Of a stretch of 64,000 bases of DNA, positions 36,220 to 43,297 are shown in pieces. The notes under the pieces are model-generated. The model saw nothing but the letters and a program-made list of their open reading frames with translations. It ran no database searches and was not told the origin of the DNA. The position numbers and the translations under genes are program-made. The DNA lies in assembly GCA_029817715.1 (NCBI GenBank), contig JARUPY010000485.1:1-64000 (forward strand), written 5' to 3'. This stretch comes from Melastoma dodecandrum (lineage: Eukaryota > Streptophyta > Magnoliopsida > Myrtales > Melastomataceae). Numbering within the stretch: position 1 is the stretch's first letter; every line of letters starts with the position of its first letter.

Positions 36220-36711
36220 ATGTCAGCCTTTTTCGTTGAGAAGACCGTGATCGACGTGATGCTTTCCTTCGCAGTCGAGCGCCGCATCTACGCCAGGACG
36301 CCAAACCGTGAGCCGGTGCGCATCGTTGAGGCGAACGCACAGCACTATGGCCAGATGCTATGGCGCGAGTGCGCCGACTCTGTCTGCCACCGCTATGAAT
36401 GCGCGGAGACCGAGGAGCACGCCGAATACCTCGCGGAGATCGCGGCCTACGAGCCGACGTTGTTCGTCGGCATCTCGCCTTTCGCAGCGCTCGGTGCGGC
36501 GAAGTGCTACCGCTACCAGAGCTGCGAGCACCCCGCGTGGGACTTCTCTCCCTCGAACCTGCTGGCGCTCGAGATCATCGTCGCCGCGACAGATGAAGCA
36601 AGCGAGCAGCCTCGAAAGCTCGAGGTGCCTTGGGGCTTCATAGGCGGCGCCGCCGAAGCCGCTCGCTTCGCGAAGGCCCATCGTCCGATGCATCGCCTGC
36701 GGGCTGTCTGA
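36220..36711 (+). CDS. Hypothetical early protein
   Basis: 163 aa, MSAFFVEKTVIDVMLSFAVE. Mixed alpha/beta with several Cys and His (CADSVCHRYECAETEEH, CYRYQSCEHPAWDF), so zinc binding is possible. No family recognised. The start is fixed by the start-associated element. Confidence 0.6.
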   Translation: MSAFFVEKTVIDVMLSFAVERRIYARTPNREPVRIVEANAQHYGQMLWRECADSVCHRYECAETEEHAEYLAEIAAYEPTLFVGISPFAALGAAKCYRYQSCEHPAWDFSPSNLLALEIIVAATDEASEQPRKLEVPWGFIGGAAEAARFAKAHRPMHRLRAV

Positions 36712-36722
36712 CCTTGCGCCAG

Positions 36723-36743
36723 TGCGCCGGCCCAGCCGGCGCA
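36723..36743 (+). other. Intergenic hairpin, perfect 9-bp stem
   Basis: TGCGCCGGC, loop CCA, GCCGGCGCA, between two early genes; no T-run. Confidence 0.55.
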
Positions 36744-36785
36744 TCGCGGAGGGACAGAGCCTCATCACCCCGAAGGAGAGGAAAA

Positions 36786-36995
36786 ATGGCAGATACGTAT
36801 CGCCCGCGGAACGCAAGAGAGGCGGCCTTTCGAGCCGGCTGGGATCAGGCCAGCAGCGGCGAGTGGTATCGCGTGCCCCGCGGCGGCGAGAGCCCGGATC
36901 AAGAAACGCTGCAGGCCACTGGCAAGCTCAAGGTTTGGGAGCCGACGGCAGTCGATGCGTGCCGCCGCGACGGCCTCCACTTCCAGGAGGGCTAA
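36786..36995 (+). CDS. Small hypothetical early protein
   Basis: 69 aa, MADTYRPRNAREAAFRAGWD. Ribosome site GAAGGAGAGG before the ATG. Basic with several Arg, Trp and Gly; ends RRDGLHFQEG. No motif. It is 4 bases from the next gene, so the two are co-translated. Confidence 0.55.
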   Translation: MADTYRPRNAREAAFRAGWDQASSGEWYRVPRGGESPDQETLQATGKLKVWEPTAVDACRRDGLHFQEG

Positions 36996-36999
36996 GCCA

Positions 37000-37314
37000 A
37001 TGCTGCGCCAGTACAACCCCCAGCGCTTCCGCTATCTCACGGTGCGAGCTGGCAACCGCGAGCGCCACGTCAGGGTCGGCACGACGCCGCCCGGCACCAT
37101 TTTCCGCTCGACCGATCGCGTGAGCGGCCGCACCCGCAAGCTGATGGTCGAGTGCTGGCACCCGCGCGAGATCGGCGCCGCGCGCGTCGTCGACGGCCGC
37201 TACGAGAGCACCTTCGCGGCAGGCGGCCATCTGGCGACGGTGCGCGACCTGTCGAACGGGCGCCGCATGGTATTGGCGGACCACTACATTCTGTTTGCGG
37301 TCGAAAACGATTGA
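37000..37314 (+). CDS. Small hypothetical early protein, basic
   Basis: 104 aa from ATG 37000, which follows AGGAGGG. MLRQYNPQRFRYLTVRAGNR; many Arg and a beta pattern (HVRVGTTPPGTIFRSTDRVS, RRMVLADHYILF). Possibly a nucleic acid-binding fold, from charge only. Last gene of the first early unit; promoter P2 follows. Confidence 0.55.
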   Translation: MLRQYNPQRFRYLTVRAGNRERHVRVGTTPPGTIFRSTDRVSGRTRKLMVECWHPREIGAARVVDGRYESTFAAGGHLATVRDLSNGRRMVLADHYILFAVEND

Positions 37315-37343
37315 TTTTCTGACGGTTAGACGCAAGAAAAAAC

Positions 37344-37371
37344 TGTACAGAGTTGGGCTAGTTGCTATTGT
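37344..37371 (+). promoter_or_regulatory. Early promoter P2 (CTGTACAG family)
   Basis: -35 TGTACA (37344-37349), 16-bp spacer, -10 TATTGT (37366-37371) preceded by TTGC. Confidence 0.7.
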
Positions 37372-37381
37372 TTACCTGTCA

Positions 37382-37394
37382 CCCCTACCACGGA
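37382..37394 (+). promoter_or_regulatory. Start-associated element CCCCTACCACGGA
   Basis: Thirteen bases before ATG 37408; 11 bases after the P2 -10. Confidence 0.65.
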
Positions 37395-37407
37395 ACAAGC
37401 AACTCCC

Positions 37408-38082
37408 ATGAGAACCTTTGAAGACATCGCCAAGATGATCCGGGGCCTGCTCGCTATGACAGTCGAGCGCGGCGCCTCGGAAGCCGAGGCCATGGGCGCC
37501 GCCGAGAAGGCGCGCGCGCTGATGCAGCAGTATCAGATTGATCTCGGGGATCTCGAGCAAGACCCCGTCGTCACCGAAGGCTACACGGCAGCGCGCCGTG
37601 GCGCGGTCTCGTCCGCCCTGCAGCTGATGGAGGCGGTCGGCGCCTTCTGCGACTGTCAGGCCTGGGCCAAGAACAAGCGGCCCGTCTTCACCGGCCGCAG
37701 CGGTGACGTGCTCTTCGCCACCTGGCTCGTCGATGCCCTTGACGCCTTCTGTGCGCGGCGGGTGCTCGAGTTCGTTGCGAACGCACCGATGGGCAACAAG
37801 GCTGGCTTGGTCGAGAGCTTTCGCGTGGGCATGGTCTGCCGCCTCAACGAGCGGCTGAAGGAGCTCACCGCGCAGCGCTCGCCGATGGACCGCAGAGCGG
37901 CCGCGAGCCGGAACGCTATCGCGATCCAGGCACAGGGCGTCGTCACCTTGAAACGCGGTCGGAGCCGCCGCGGCACGGTCAAGGAGGAGAGCGCCTACTT
38001 CGCCGGTCGCGCCTCGGCGAACGCCGCAACCTTCTCCCGGCCGGTCAACGGCGGCCGGCCCGTCATGCAGATCGGAGGGTAG
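37408..38082 (+). CDS. DUF2786-like protein
   Basis: 224 aa. Residues 1-50 (IAKMIRGLLAMTVERGASEA, then AEKARALMQQYQIDLGDL) match the N-terminal signature of DUF2786 proteins, common in phages and plasmids. The middle carries SALQLMEAVGAFCDCQAWAK and a helical region with FATWLVDALDAFCARRVLEF. The C-terminus is basic (KRGRSRRGTVKEESAYFAGR). Function of the family is not known; association with phage DNA metabolism is only inferred. Confidence 0.65.
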   Translation: MRTFEDIAKMIRGLLAMTVERGASEAEAMGAAEKARALMQQYQIDLGDLEQDPVVTEGYTAARRGAVSSALQLMEAVGAFCDCQAWAKNKRPVFTGRSGDVLFATWLVDALDAFCARRVLEFVANAPMGNKAGLVESFRVGMVCRLNERLKELTAQRSPMDRRAAASRNAIAIQAQGVVTLKRGRSRRGTVKEESAYFAGRASANAATFSRPVNGGRPVMQIGG

Positions 38083-38086
38083 GGCG

Positions 38087-38440
38087 ATGCGGTACGAAAC
38101 AACGGCGATCCGGATCGTCGGGTCGGTGCTCGGCGTGAGCTTCGACAACGAGCAGACGGAGGTGCCGATGGACGGCATCTTTCCAGCTCATCGGCGACCG
38201 TTCCGCCGATCGCTCAAGGAGCTCGTCCTGGCGGCCTATCAGGCAGTGGACGACTTCCCGAACTCGGTAATCGACGCCGGGTCGGGCGTGGTCATCACCC
38301 GGCGCAGCAAGCTTACAGGCGCGACGCGCACCCGCCGCTTTCCGCTCCGGCTCTTTGCCTCGGTCGCCTACCTGCTCGACCTGCCCGACGAGGAGGAGCG
38401 ATCCGACGACTGGGCGCACGACGAGATGACCCCGTTCTGA
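38087..38440 (+). CDS. Hypothetical early protein
   Basis: 117 aa, MRYETTAIRIVGSVLGVSFD; GGAGGG lies seven bases before the ATG. Arg-rich centre (RRPFRRSLKELV, RRSKLTGATRTRRF), acidic end (DEEERSDDWAHDE). Lies 4 bases after the DUF2786 gene, so likely coupled with it. No family recognised. Confidence 0.55.
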   Translation: MRYETTAIRIVGSVLGVSFDNEQTEVPMDGIFPAHRRPFRRSLKELVLAAYQAVDDFPNSVIDAGSGVVITRRSKLTGATRTRRFPLRLFASVAYLLDLPDEEERSDDWAHDEMTPF

Positions 38441-38451
38441 GCGCAGCGCCT

Positions 38452-38473
38452 CGGGGCTCGGCAGCGAGCCCCG
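38452..38473 (+). other. Intergenic hairpin, perfect 9-bp stem
   Basis: CGGGGCTCG, loop GCAG, CGAGCCCCG, followed about 20 bases later by an AAAGGAG ribosome site. No T-run. Confidence 0.55.
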
Positions 38474-38515
38474 CACGGTGCGCTTGGCGCCGACCCCAAA
38501 CCAAAGGAGAGCCCG

Positions 38516-38992
38516 ATGGGCGAGTACGTGTGGACGACTTATGAGATCGGCGGAGCTGTCAAGAGCGCGGACGTGTTGGAAGAGCTGGCCCAGCTGCTCG
38601 AAGGCTGGGAAGACGGGTGCGACCACGAAGGTCTCGTGCTGACCGCTAAAGCCGGCGAGACGCTCGTCGTCAGCGCCGAGATGAACTACGGCAACAACGA
38701 CGAGCTTGACGCCTTCTTGCGGGAGCACGGCCTCGCGTTCTCTGCCAACTGGTCAGCAGCATCGGGAGCCTTCGACTCCGGCCTGCGGTTCTGGTTGCCC
38801 GGCATGGAGAAGGTCGAAGAGCGCGACTGCGACGACTCCGGCGACCCGACCATCTGCCTCAAAGAGCTTCGCCAGCGCACGGGGGAGGGCGAGACCCTCC
38901 AGGACATCATCGCCTATCTGTCGAAGGGCGAGACCATCCCGCCGCTCACCATGGCCGCGATGACTGCAGAGGAGGCGATCGAGACCGCGTAG
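38516..38992 (+). CDS. Hypothetical acidic early protein
   Basis: 158 aa, MGEYVWTTYEIGGAVKSADV. Strongly acidic; the middle has GNNDELDAFLREHGLAFSAN and SGLRFWLPGMEKVEERDCDD. The start is supported by AAAGGAG. Acidic small phage proteins can mimic DNA or bind host factors; here this is only a possibility. No family recognised. Confidence 0.6.
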   Translation: MGEYVWTTYEIGGAVKSADVLEELAQLLEGWEDGCDHEGLVLTAKAGETLVVSAEMNYGNNDELDAFLREHGLAFSANWSAASGAFDSGLRFWLPGMEKVEERDCDDSGDPTICLKELRQRTGEGETLQDIIAYLSKGETIPPLTMAAMTAEEAIETA

Positions 38993-39027
38993 CGGCGCAT
39001 TTCCCACGTCGAAAAGGGAAGAACTTG

Positions 39028-39055
39028 TTGCGCCAGCAAGTATAGATGCTAGTAT
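39028..39055 (+). promoter_or_regulatory. Early promoter P3 (diverged member)
   Basis: -10 TAGTAT (39050-39055) with ATGC before it, 16-bp spacer with the shared AGTATAG core, but -35 TTGCGC and no CTGTACAG. It may therefore escape control acting through the palindrome. Confidence 0.5.
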
Positions 39056-39129
39056 TGTTTGTCGGGAAACTGACAAACGACAAGGCCCACGTCCAGAGGT
39101 CGAATTCTCCGAAGCGCGGGCCAAGTGCT

Positions 39130-39143
39130 CCCCTACCAGAGAG
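39130..39143 (+). promoter_or_regulatory. Start-associated element CCCCTACCAGAGAG
   Basis: Twelve bases before ATG 39156. Confidence 0.6.
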
Positions 39144-39155
39144 AGCCCGCATACC

Positions 39156-39636
39156 ATGAAGAAAGAAGATGGAATGAGCAACCCCAAGATCGTCACCTCG
39201 AGCTGGTTTTCCAAGCTCCCTGGCACCGGCACCAGCGGCGCCACGGACACCCATATCAAGCTCGGCATCTCTCGCGGCGTCCCGCGCGGGAATCGGCGCC
39301 GGCTTCAAGCTCTTCAAGGTGCTCCAGCCCGGCACCTGGTTCAACTCGGTGAGCCCGGACGAGTACCGCCGGCGCTACTTCGAGGAGGTGCTGGCGCCGC
39401 TCGACCCGGCCGAAATCGTCGCCAGAATCCAGGAGATCGCCGGGGCGCGCACCGCCGTCCTGGTCTGCTTCGAGTCGCCGGCGAAGGACGACGACTGGTG
39501 CCACCGGGGCTATGTGTCGGCGTGGCTGCAGGACAAGCTGCAGGTCTACGTCCCCGAGCTCGGCCTCGAGGAGCGCGGCGCCGGCTGGAGCCATCCCAAG
39601 CTCCCGCGCCAGCACCGCGACACCCTGGCGGCCTGA
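39156..39636 (+). CDS. DUF488-like protein (one frameshift)
   Basis: Start at ATG 39156 after the start-associated element; a second ATG at 39174. The frame changes near 39290: with one A removed from GGGAATCGG the product reads RGVPRGIGAGFKLFKVLQPG and continues to 39636, about 159 aa. WFSKLPGT at the start, a central LVCFESPAKDDDWCHRG (Cys-Phe-Glu and Cys-His-Arg signatures) and GWSHPKLPRQ at the end fit DUF488-like phage proteins, a fold with possible nuclease activity. The extra base may be an error or a mutation. Confidence 0.55.
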
Positions 39637-39712
39637 CGAGATGAGGGGCGGGCAACCGCCCCTCCTCTCCGCGTCGAAAACGCCTGAACCGCTCCCCTTT
39701 TCCCTTTACTCC

Positions 39713-39728
39713 GCACCGTAAAAGGTGC
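39713..39728. promoter_or_regulatory. Possible operator of the toxin-antitoxin pair
   Basis: Dyad GCACC-GTAAAA-GGTGC, next to a TATATA -10-like box and 10 bases before ATG 39739. HigA-type antitoxins often bind such dyads at their own promoter. Confidence 0.4.
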
Positions 39729-39738
39729 ATATATAGTC

Positions 39739-40083
39739 ATGTCAGAAGCCAAACGAATCCCGGCCCGCTTCTACGCCACTCCAGCCGGCAACGAGCCGGT
39801 GCGCGAGTGGCTCTGGAGCCTCGACAAGGCCGACCGGCTCGCCATCGGCAAGGATATCGGCACGGTCCAGTCGGGCTGGCCGATCGGGATGCCGACCTGC
39901 CGCCCGATGGGCTCGGGCCTCTACGAGGTTCGCAGCGACATCTCGGGCAAGCGGATATCGCGCGTGCTGTTCTGCTTCGACGACGGTGAGATCGTGCTGC
40001 TGCACGGCTTAATCAAGAAAACGCAGGCGACGCCGCTGGCGGACCTGAAGCTGGCCAAGGATCGGAAGGGAGAGCGGAAATGA
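39739..40083 (+). CDS. HigB/RelE-type toxin (phage Gp49-like family)
   Basis: 114 aa. The order (RFYATPAGNEPVREWL, DIGTVQSGWPIG, GSGLYEVRSDISGKRISRVLF-type strand, LLHGLIKKTQATP, basic end) is that of Gp49-like HigB toxins, mRNA interferases that act at the ribosome. Not tested here. The four-base overlap with the following XRE gene is the usual toxin-first order of higBA modules. The short AT-rich stretch before it contains its own dyad, so it probably is autoregulated and not part of the early promoter family. Confidence 0.75.
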   Translation: MSEAKRIPARFYATPAGNEPVREWLWSLDKADRLAIGKDIGTVQSGWPIGMPTCRPMGSGLYEVRSDISGKRISRVLFCFDDGEIVLLHGLIKKTQATPLADLKLAKDRKGERK

Positions 40084-40445
40084 AGGGCTCCACATTCGAG
40101 AGCTTCCTCGACGAGGCCGGCATCAAGGACGAGGTCTATGCCGAGGCGACCAAGCGCGTTATCGCTTTCCAGCTCGCCGAGCAGATGCGGGTGCAGAAGA
40201 TCAGCAAGTCGAAGATGTCGAAGCTGATGCAGACGAGCCGTCCTCAGCTGGATCGGCTGCTCGATCCGAAAAACAGCACCGTCCAGCTGAACACGATCCA
40301 GAAGGCAGCCGCCGTGCTCGGGTTCAGCCTGAAGGTTGAGCTCAATATCGTTCGAGCTGGCCCTTTCAGCTGCGATGTCGATCTCGCCCACCGTCCCGCA
40401 GACGGCTCCAGCACGGTTGGCGATCACGCCTCCTGGGATCCCTGA
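40080..40445 (+). CDS. HigA-type antitoxin, XRE-like
   Basis: 121 aa overlapping the toxin gene by four bases. A helix-turn-helix lies at about residues 38-75 (QKISKSKMSKLMQTSRPQLD, RLLDPKN), then STVQLNTIQKAAAVLGFSLK, as in HigA/XRE antitoxins. The C-terminal 25 residues beyond the normal end (after LKVELNIV) are unlike the family and may be run-on sequence. It should neutralise the toxin and repress the pair. Confidence 0.7.
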   Translation: MKGSTFESFLDEAGIKDEVYAEATKRVIAFQLAEQMRVQKISKSKMSKLMQTSRPQLDRLLDPKNSTVQLNTIQKAAAVLGFSLKVELNIVRAGPFSCDVDLAHRPADGSSTVGDHASWDP

Positions 40446-40565
40446 CGATCGATCGGGCTCTACCCTACGAGCCGACGAGGCCGGCCCAGGCGGGTGCCAG
40501 CGCGAGCGCTATGTCGTGGTGGGCGAGGGTAGCGATCGCCGCCTCGTGTGGCCGGGAAGCATGGC

Positions 40566-40778
40566 GTGAAGCGGATGAAGTCGCGGCTGGTCCGCGTGCG
40601 GGTCTGGTACGACCACGGGCCGGAGGTGCCGGCCGAGCGCGCGAACGCAGCGATCGAGGAGATCCTGGCGGCGCAATGCGCCCGATGCCCCGATCGTGAC
40701 GGGGTGGCGATCCATCGGGTCGACGTCGGCGACGTGCCGCCACCTGTCAGCAAGCGACCCGCGCCAGACTTCGACTGA
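40566..40778 (+). CDS. Small hypothetical protein
   Basis: 70 aa from a possible GTG at 40566 that overlaps a stop (GTGA). KSRLVRVRVWYDHGPEVPAE, then AAQCARCPDRDG, one CxxC. Start uncertain, no family. Confidence 0.35.
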   Translation: MKRMKSRLVRVRVWYDHGPEVPAERANAAIEEILAAQCARCPDRDGVAIHRVDVGDVPPPVSKRPAPDFD

Positions 40779-41015
40779 GGTCGGCGCACATGCGAAGGCC
40801 GCCGCCCTGGTGAAAGGACGACGGCCCCGCTGCGCTGCTGCTGGGTATCTGGAGCGGCTACTGGGAGACGAACCCAGTCGCAACGGGTGGACCCCGTGCG
40901 CTCACCATGATCGCCGCGTGACCCTGTATCTGCCGTCGACCGGCAGTACGCGCAAGCGCGAACGCTTTTTGCCGAAAAAAAATGCAGCCGCCCGCCTGAA
41001 GAGCGCAAGAAATAC
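40779..41015. other. Gap before promoter P4, nothing recognised
   Basis: About 240 bases without a convincing frame. A run of A lies near 40976-40982; no clear stem before it. Confidence 0.4.
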
Positions 41016-41043
41016 TGTACAGAATAAGCATAGACGCTAGTCT
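41016..41043 (+). promoter_or_regulatory. Early promoter P4 (CTGTACAG family)
   Basis: -35 TGTACA (41016-41021), 16-bp spacer, -10 TAGTCT (41038-41043) preceded by ACGC. Just after it comes TGTCAGC-GAAA-GCTGACA, a 7-bp hairpin. Confidence 0.75.
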
Positions 41044-41069
41044 TTACTTGTCAGCGAAAGCTGACATAT

Positions 41070-41081
41070 CCCCTACCAGGG
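41070..41081 (+). promoter_or_regulatory. Start-associated element CCCCTACCAGGG
   Basis: Eighteen bases before ATG 41100, the largest distance seen; GAGA lies between. Confidence 0.6.
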
Positions 41082-41099
41082 CACAGAGAGACTAGAGAA

Positions 41100-41375
41100 A
41101 TGGCATATCAGGAATACGCTCCCATCGCTCGGAAGCTCTATTCTCCAAACTTCTACACGCTGGACGAGCTTCGCGAGGCTGCGCTCTTCGTGCTCCGCAC
41201 CGCGCGGCCCTTTCGCAAGGAAGACATCACGCGCGCCAAGCGCTGCCTGCGCGGCGACATCGCCCGCCGGCGCGAGCGCCTCGACGAGAAGCGCGCCAAC
41301 CAGATCCACAAGATGGTCGACGCCCAACGGCGCGCTCGCAAGCTGGCCGTCCTCGAGACCAAGAGGGCGGCGTGA
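41100..41375 (+). CDS. Small basic early protein
   Basis: 91 aa, MAYQEYAPIARKLYSPNFYT. Helical and very basic in its second half (RAKRCLRGDIARRRERLDEK, RRARKLAVLETKRA), so DNA or RNA binding is likely. Overlaps the next small ORF by GTGA. No family. Confidence 0.55.
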   Translation: MAYQEYAPIARKLYSPNFYTLDELREAALFVLRTARPFRKEDITRAKRCLRGDIARRRERLDEKRANQIHKMVDAQRRARKLAVLETKRAA

Positions 41376-41449
41376 CCGGCGCCTTCCTCGCAGCTGCGGT
41401 GCTGCTCGCCCTCGCCGCCCTCGTGAAACTGGTCGGCCCAGCTCGATAG
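41372..41449 (+). CDS. Possible 25-aa single-span membrane peptide
   Basis: GTG 41372 overlaps the preceding stop. The peptide is almost one hydrophobic helix (FLAAAVLLALAALVKLVG) with a short polar end. Too short for most gene callers. The coupling and the clean hydrophobic span support it; a role at the membrane is an inference. Confidence 0.4.
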   Translation: MTGAFLAAAVLLALAALVKLVGPAR

Positions 41450-41454
41450 AGCGG

Positions 41455-41502
41455 GCGCTTCGACCCTGCGGCTTGGATCCATCGGGCCGCAGTCCGAAGC
41501 GC
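41455..41502 (+). other. Intergenic hairpin, long imperfect stem
   Basis: GCGCTTCG...CTGCGGC pairs with GCCGCAG...CGAAGCGC around a 13-base loop, with one bulge. It ends about 18 bases before a start-associated element. Confidence 0.5.
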
Positions 41503-41519
41503 CAGCGGGGCGCCTCAAT

Positions 41520-41532
41520 CCCCTACCAGGAG
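41520..41532 (+). promoter_or_regulatory. Start-associated element CCCCTACCAGGAG
   Basis: Exact consensus, seven bases before ATG 41540, preceded by a hairpin. Confidence 0.75.
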
Positions 41533-41539
41533 TCCGAAG

Positions 41540-41752
41540 ATGAGACTGTACCGCGCCATCTTTCGCATAGAGCAGCAGCTGCTCGTCGAGCACGGCACCG
41601 ATCGCGAGAAGCTTGCCGCCTCCGTGTTCACGGCTTGGCCGTGCGTTGATGAGGTCATGGTCATCAAGACCGCGCTCGACCCGAGCACGAGCGTAGTGAT
41701 CCCCGGCCCGTTCAAGGCCGAGACCTTCCGTCGCGCGACGGAGGCGGCGTGA
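41540..41752 (+). CDS. Small hypothetical early protein
   Basis: 70 aa, MRLYRAIFRIEQQLLVEHGT. Alpha/beta, with VDEVMVIKTALDPSTSVVIP; small cytoplasmic protein without motif. Its TGA overlaps the ATG of the next gene, so the two are coupled. Confidence 0.55.
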   Translation: MRLYRAIFRIEQQLLVEHGTDREKLAASVFTAWPCVDEVMVIKTALDPSTSVVIPGPFKAETFRRATEAA

Positions 41753-42141
41753 TGAACCAGCATCGTGTCAGCTGCCAGGCATGCACAGACGGCCGCATCA
41801 TCAAGAGCCGCTACGGCGGCAACGATCCCGACACCTGGGACGCCGGCGAGTGCCAGGAATGCGACGGCAAGGGCAACCTGTTCGTCGAGGACGAGCACGA
41901 CCTGATCGACGAGGGCACCATCAAGACGACGCTCGTCGACCCGCACTGGTATCGCGAGACGACGCTTGCCGCTCGCGTCTTTGCGAGGTCGCGCATGTGG
42001 AAGGCTGAGGCCGATGGCCTGGTCGGCTACGGCCGCGACGAGGAGGATGCCATCCGCACGCTGATCGCCGAGGCCGAGGACCGCGAGTGCGAGCGCGCCG
42101 CCGATCGCGAGGACGCATGGCGATGCGGGGAGGTGTCCTGA
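41752..42141 (+). CDS. Zinc-ribbon early protein
   Basis: 129 aa. CQACTDG (residues 9-15) and CQECDGKG (about 34-41) form a CxxC...CxxC pair of the DnaJ zinc-finger kind, so it likely binds one zinc. The rest is acidic and helical. It starts by an ATG overlapping the upstream stop and ends overlapping the next ATG, in a run of five coupled small genes. Confidence 0.6.
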   Translation: MNQHRVSCQACTDGRIIKSRYGGNDPDTWDAGECQECDGKGNLFVEDEHDLIDEGTIKTTLVDPHWYRETTLAARVFARSRMWKAEADGLVGYGRDEEDAIRTLIAEAEDRECERAADREDAWRCGEVS

Positions 42142-42359
42142 TGGACCGCATCGAGAAGCTCGTTCGCTTCATCAAGCCGTGGGCCGAGGCTCGCCCGGAC
42201 CAGTATCAGCCCCGCATCGGCAGCGCCGGCCTCGGCTGCAAGCTCCGCCTCGAGCAGCTCACGGAGGAAGCGCTGGAAGATCTCGCCGAGCGCATCCGCC
42301 GCGATTTCTGGACGCGCAAGCGCCTCGACCGGCAGAACCGTGAGGCGCGACGCGCATGA
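42141..42359 (+). CDS. Small basic early protein
   Basis: 72 aa, MDRIEKLVRFIKPWAEARPD. Helical, with a basic C-terminus (ERIRRDFWTRKRLDRQNREA). Overlaps both neighbours (TGATG before, ATGA after). No family. Confidence 0.5.
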   Translation: MDRIEKLVRFIKPWAEARPDQYQPRIGSAGLGCKLRLEQLTEEALEDLAERIRRDFWTRKRLDRQNREARRA

Positions 42360-42583
42360 GCGAGCTCGAGCCCAGCCCCGAGATCACCGCGATGGTGAAG
42401 GCTCTGGAAAGGCGCGACCCAGATGCCATGGAGCGTGCCACCGCAGAGGTGGCCGCGTTGAAGGATCGCCCGATCCGTTCGCAGGCCGACGCAGAGCAAG
42501 CGATGGCGAACGTGCGCGCGCTCGTGCGCGCCTTGGCAGTCGCGATAGCCGCAGAGATGAAGTCGCGCAATAAGCTGCAATAA
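42356..42583 (+). CDS. Small helical early protein
   Basis: 75 aa, MSELEPSPEITAMVKALERR. Ala/Arg/Glu helices throughout, coiled coil likely. Overlaps the upstream gene by four bases. Last gene before promoter P5. Confidence 0.5.
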   Translation: MSELEPSPEITAMVKALERRDPDAMERATAEVAALKDRPIRSQADAEQAMANVRALVRALAVAIAAEMKSRNKLQ

Positions 42584-42608
42584 TAATGCTGTAGCGACGC
42601 TTTTCCAC

Positions 42609-42636
42609 TGTACAGAGATAGTCTAGTTGCTAGTAT
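42609..42636 (+). promoter_or_regulatory. Early promoter P5 (CTGTACAG family)
   Basis: -35 TGTACA (42609-42614), 16-bp spacer, -10 TAGTAT (42631-42636) preceded by TTGC. It lies only 18-27 bases from the next ATG, and no start-associated element follows. Confidence 0.7.
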
Positions 42637-42653
42637 TACTCATCAAGCAACGG

Positions 42654-42956
42654 ATGGGCCAAATGAAAAACTGGATTTCCAAGGGCTACACCATCGGCCG
42701 GCAGGCGCACCGCCGCGACCGCACCAGCCCGCTCTTCCTCATCGACAGCAAGAACGCGATCGAGGGCGTCCGCGTCTTCGCCCGGCACGAAGGGCAAGGC
42801 GTCTATTTCGAGATCTTCGACCTCTCGCAGGAGAGCCTCTTCGTCGACGGGACGAATCAGGGCGCGTTCTACGAGGGGCCGCACGAGACCCGAGAGGCAG
42901 CTGTCGCGCTGGCCTCCAAGGCATACCGGCACATGAACCGAGCCATCGCCGAGTAA
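42654..42956 (+). CDS. Hypothetical early protein with very short leader
   Basis: 100 aa from ATG 42654 (or 97 aa from 42663). IGRQAHRRDRTSPLFLIDSK, then EGVRVFARHEGQGVYFEIFD. A transcript from P5 would have a leader of about 10-20 bases and no Shine-Dalgarno is seen, so initiation may be nearly leaderless. No family. Confidence 0.55.
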   Translation: MGQMKNWISKGYTIGRQAHRRDRTSPLFLIDSKNAIEGVRVFARHEGQGVYFEIFDLSQESLFVDGTNQGAFYEGPHETREAAVALASKAYRHMNRAIAE

Positions 42957-42990
42957 TCAACCAGCCCGCTTAAAACAAGGAGGGAGGCCC

Positions 42991-43230
42991 GTGCCTCATA
43001 TCAACGTCAAACCGCTAGAGCGGACCAGAGTTTATGAAACGGCCGAACAGGCCATTGGACACCTGTTTGTGTTCAACGTCGGTCATGCGGCTTGGGACTT
43101 CGGAGGAAAGTCTTTTGGCCACACGATTGACGATAGGCGCAAGCTACAGGCAGCGATGAAAGCGCGTGACTTCTCCGCGTTTGTCGCTGCTAAGCGGCGC
43201 GGCTATTGGCGTGTCGATCTTCGCGCCTAA
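42991..43230 (+). CDS. Small hypothetical early protein, GTG start
   Basis: 79 aa. A strong AAGGAGGGAGG precedes GTG 42991. VKPLERTRVYETAEQAIGHL, FNVGHAAWDFGGKSFGHTID; ends YWRVDLRA. Base use is a little less GC-rich than its neighbours. No family recognised. Confidence 0.55.
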   Translation: MPHINVKPLERTRVYETAEQAIGHLFVFNVGHAAWDFGGKSFGHTIDDRRKLQAAMKARDFSAFVAAKRRGYWRVDLRA

Positions 43231-43248
43231 CAACCAGCCAATAATGCC

Positions 43249-43268
43249 GGTCGGCCTTCGGGCCGGCC
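43249..43268 (+). other. Intergenic hairpin with TTCG loop
   Basis: 8-bp stem (one G-T pair) closed by C-TTCG-G, the very stable tetraloop. Ends six bases before a start-associated element. Confidence 0.6.
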
Positions 43269-43273
43269 ATTTC

Positions 43274-43287
43274 CCCCTACCAGCGGA
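43274..43287 (+). promoter_or_regulatory. Start-associated element CCCCTACCAGCGGA
   Basis: Ten bases before ATG 43298, directly after a hairpin. Confidence 0.7.
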
Positions 43288-43297
43288 GATCAAATCA

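Noticed and set aside
40336..40569. An additional gene overlapping the antitoxin 3' end
   Set aside because: It has no ribosome site and its frame is out of phase with the antitoxin; only the small ORF from 40566 was kept, at low confidence.
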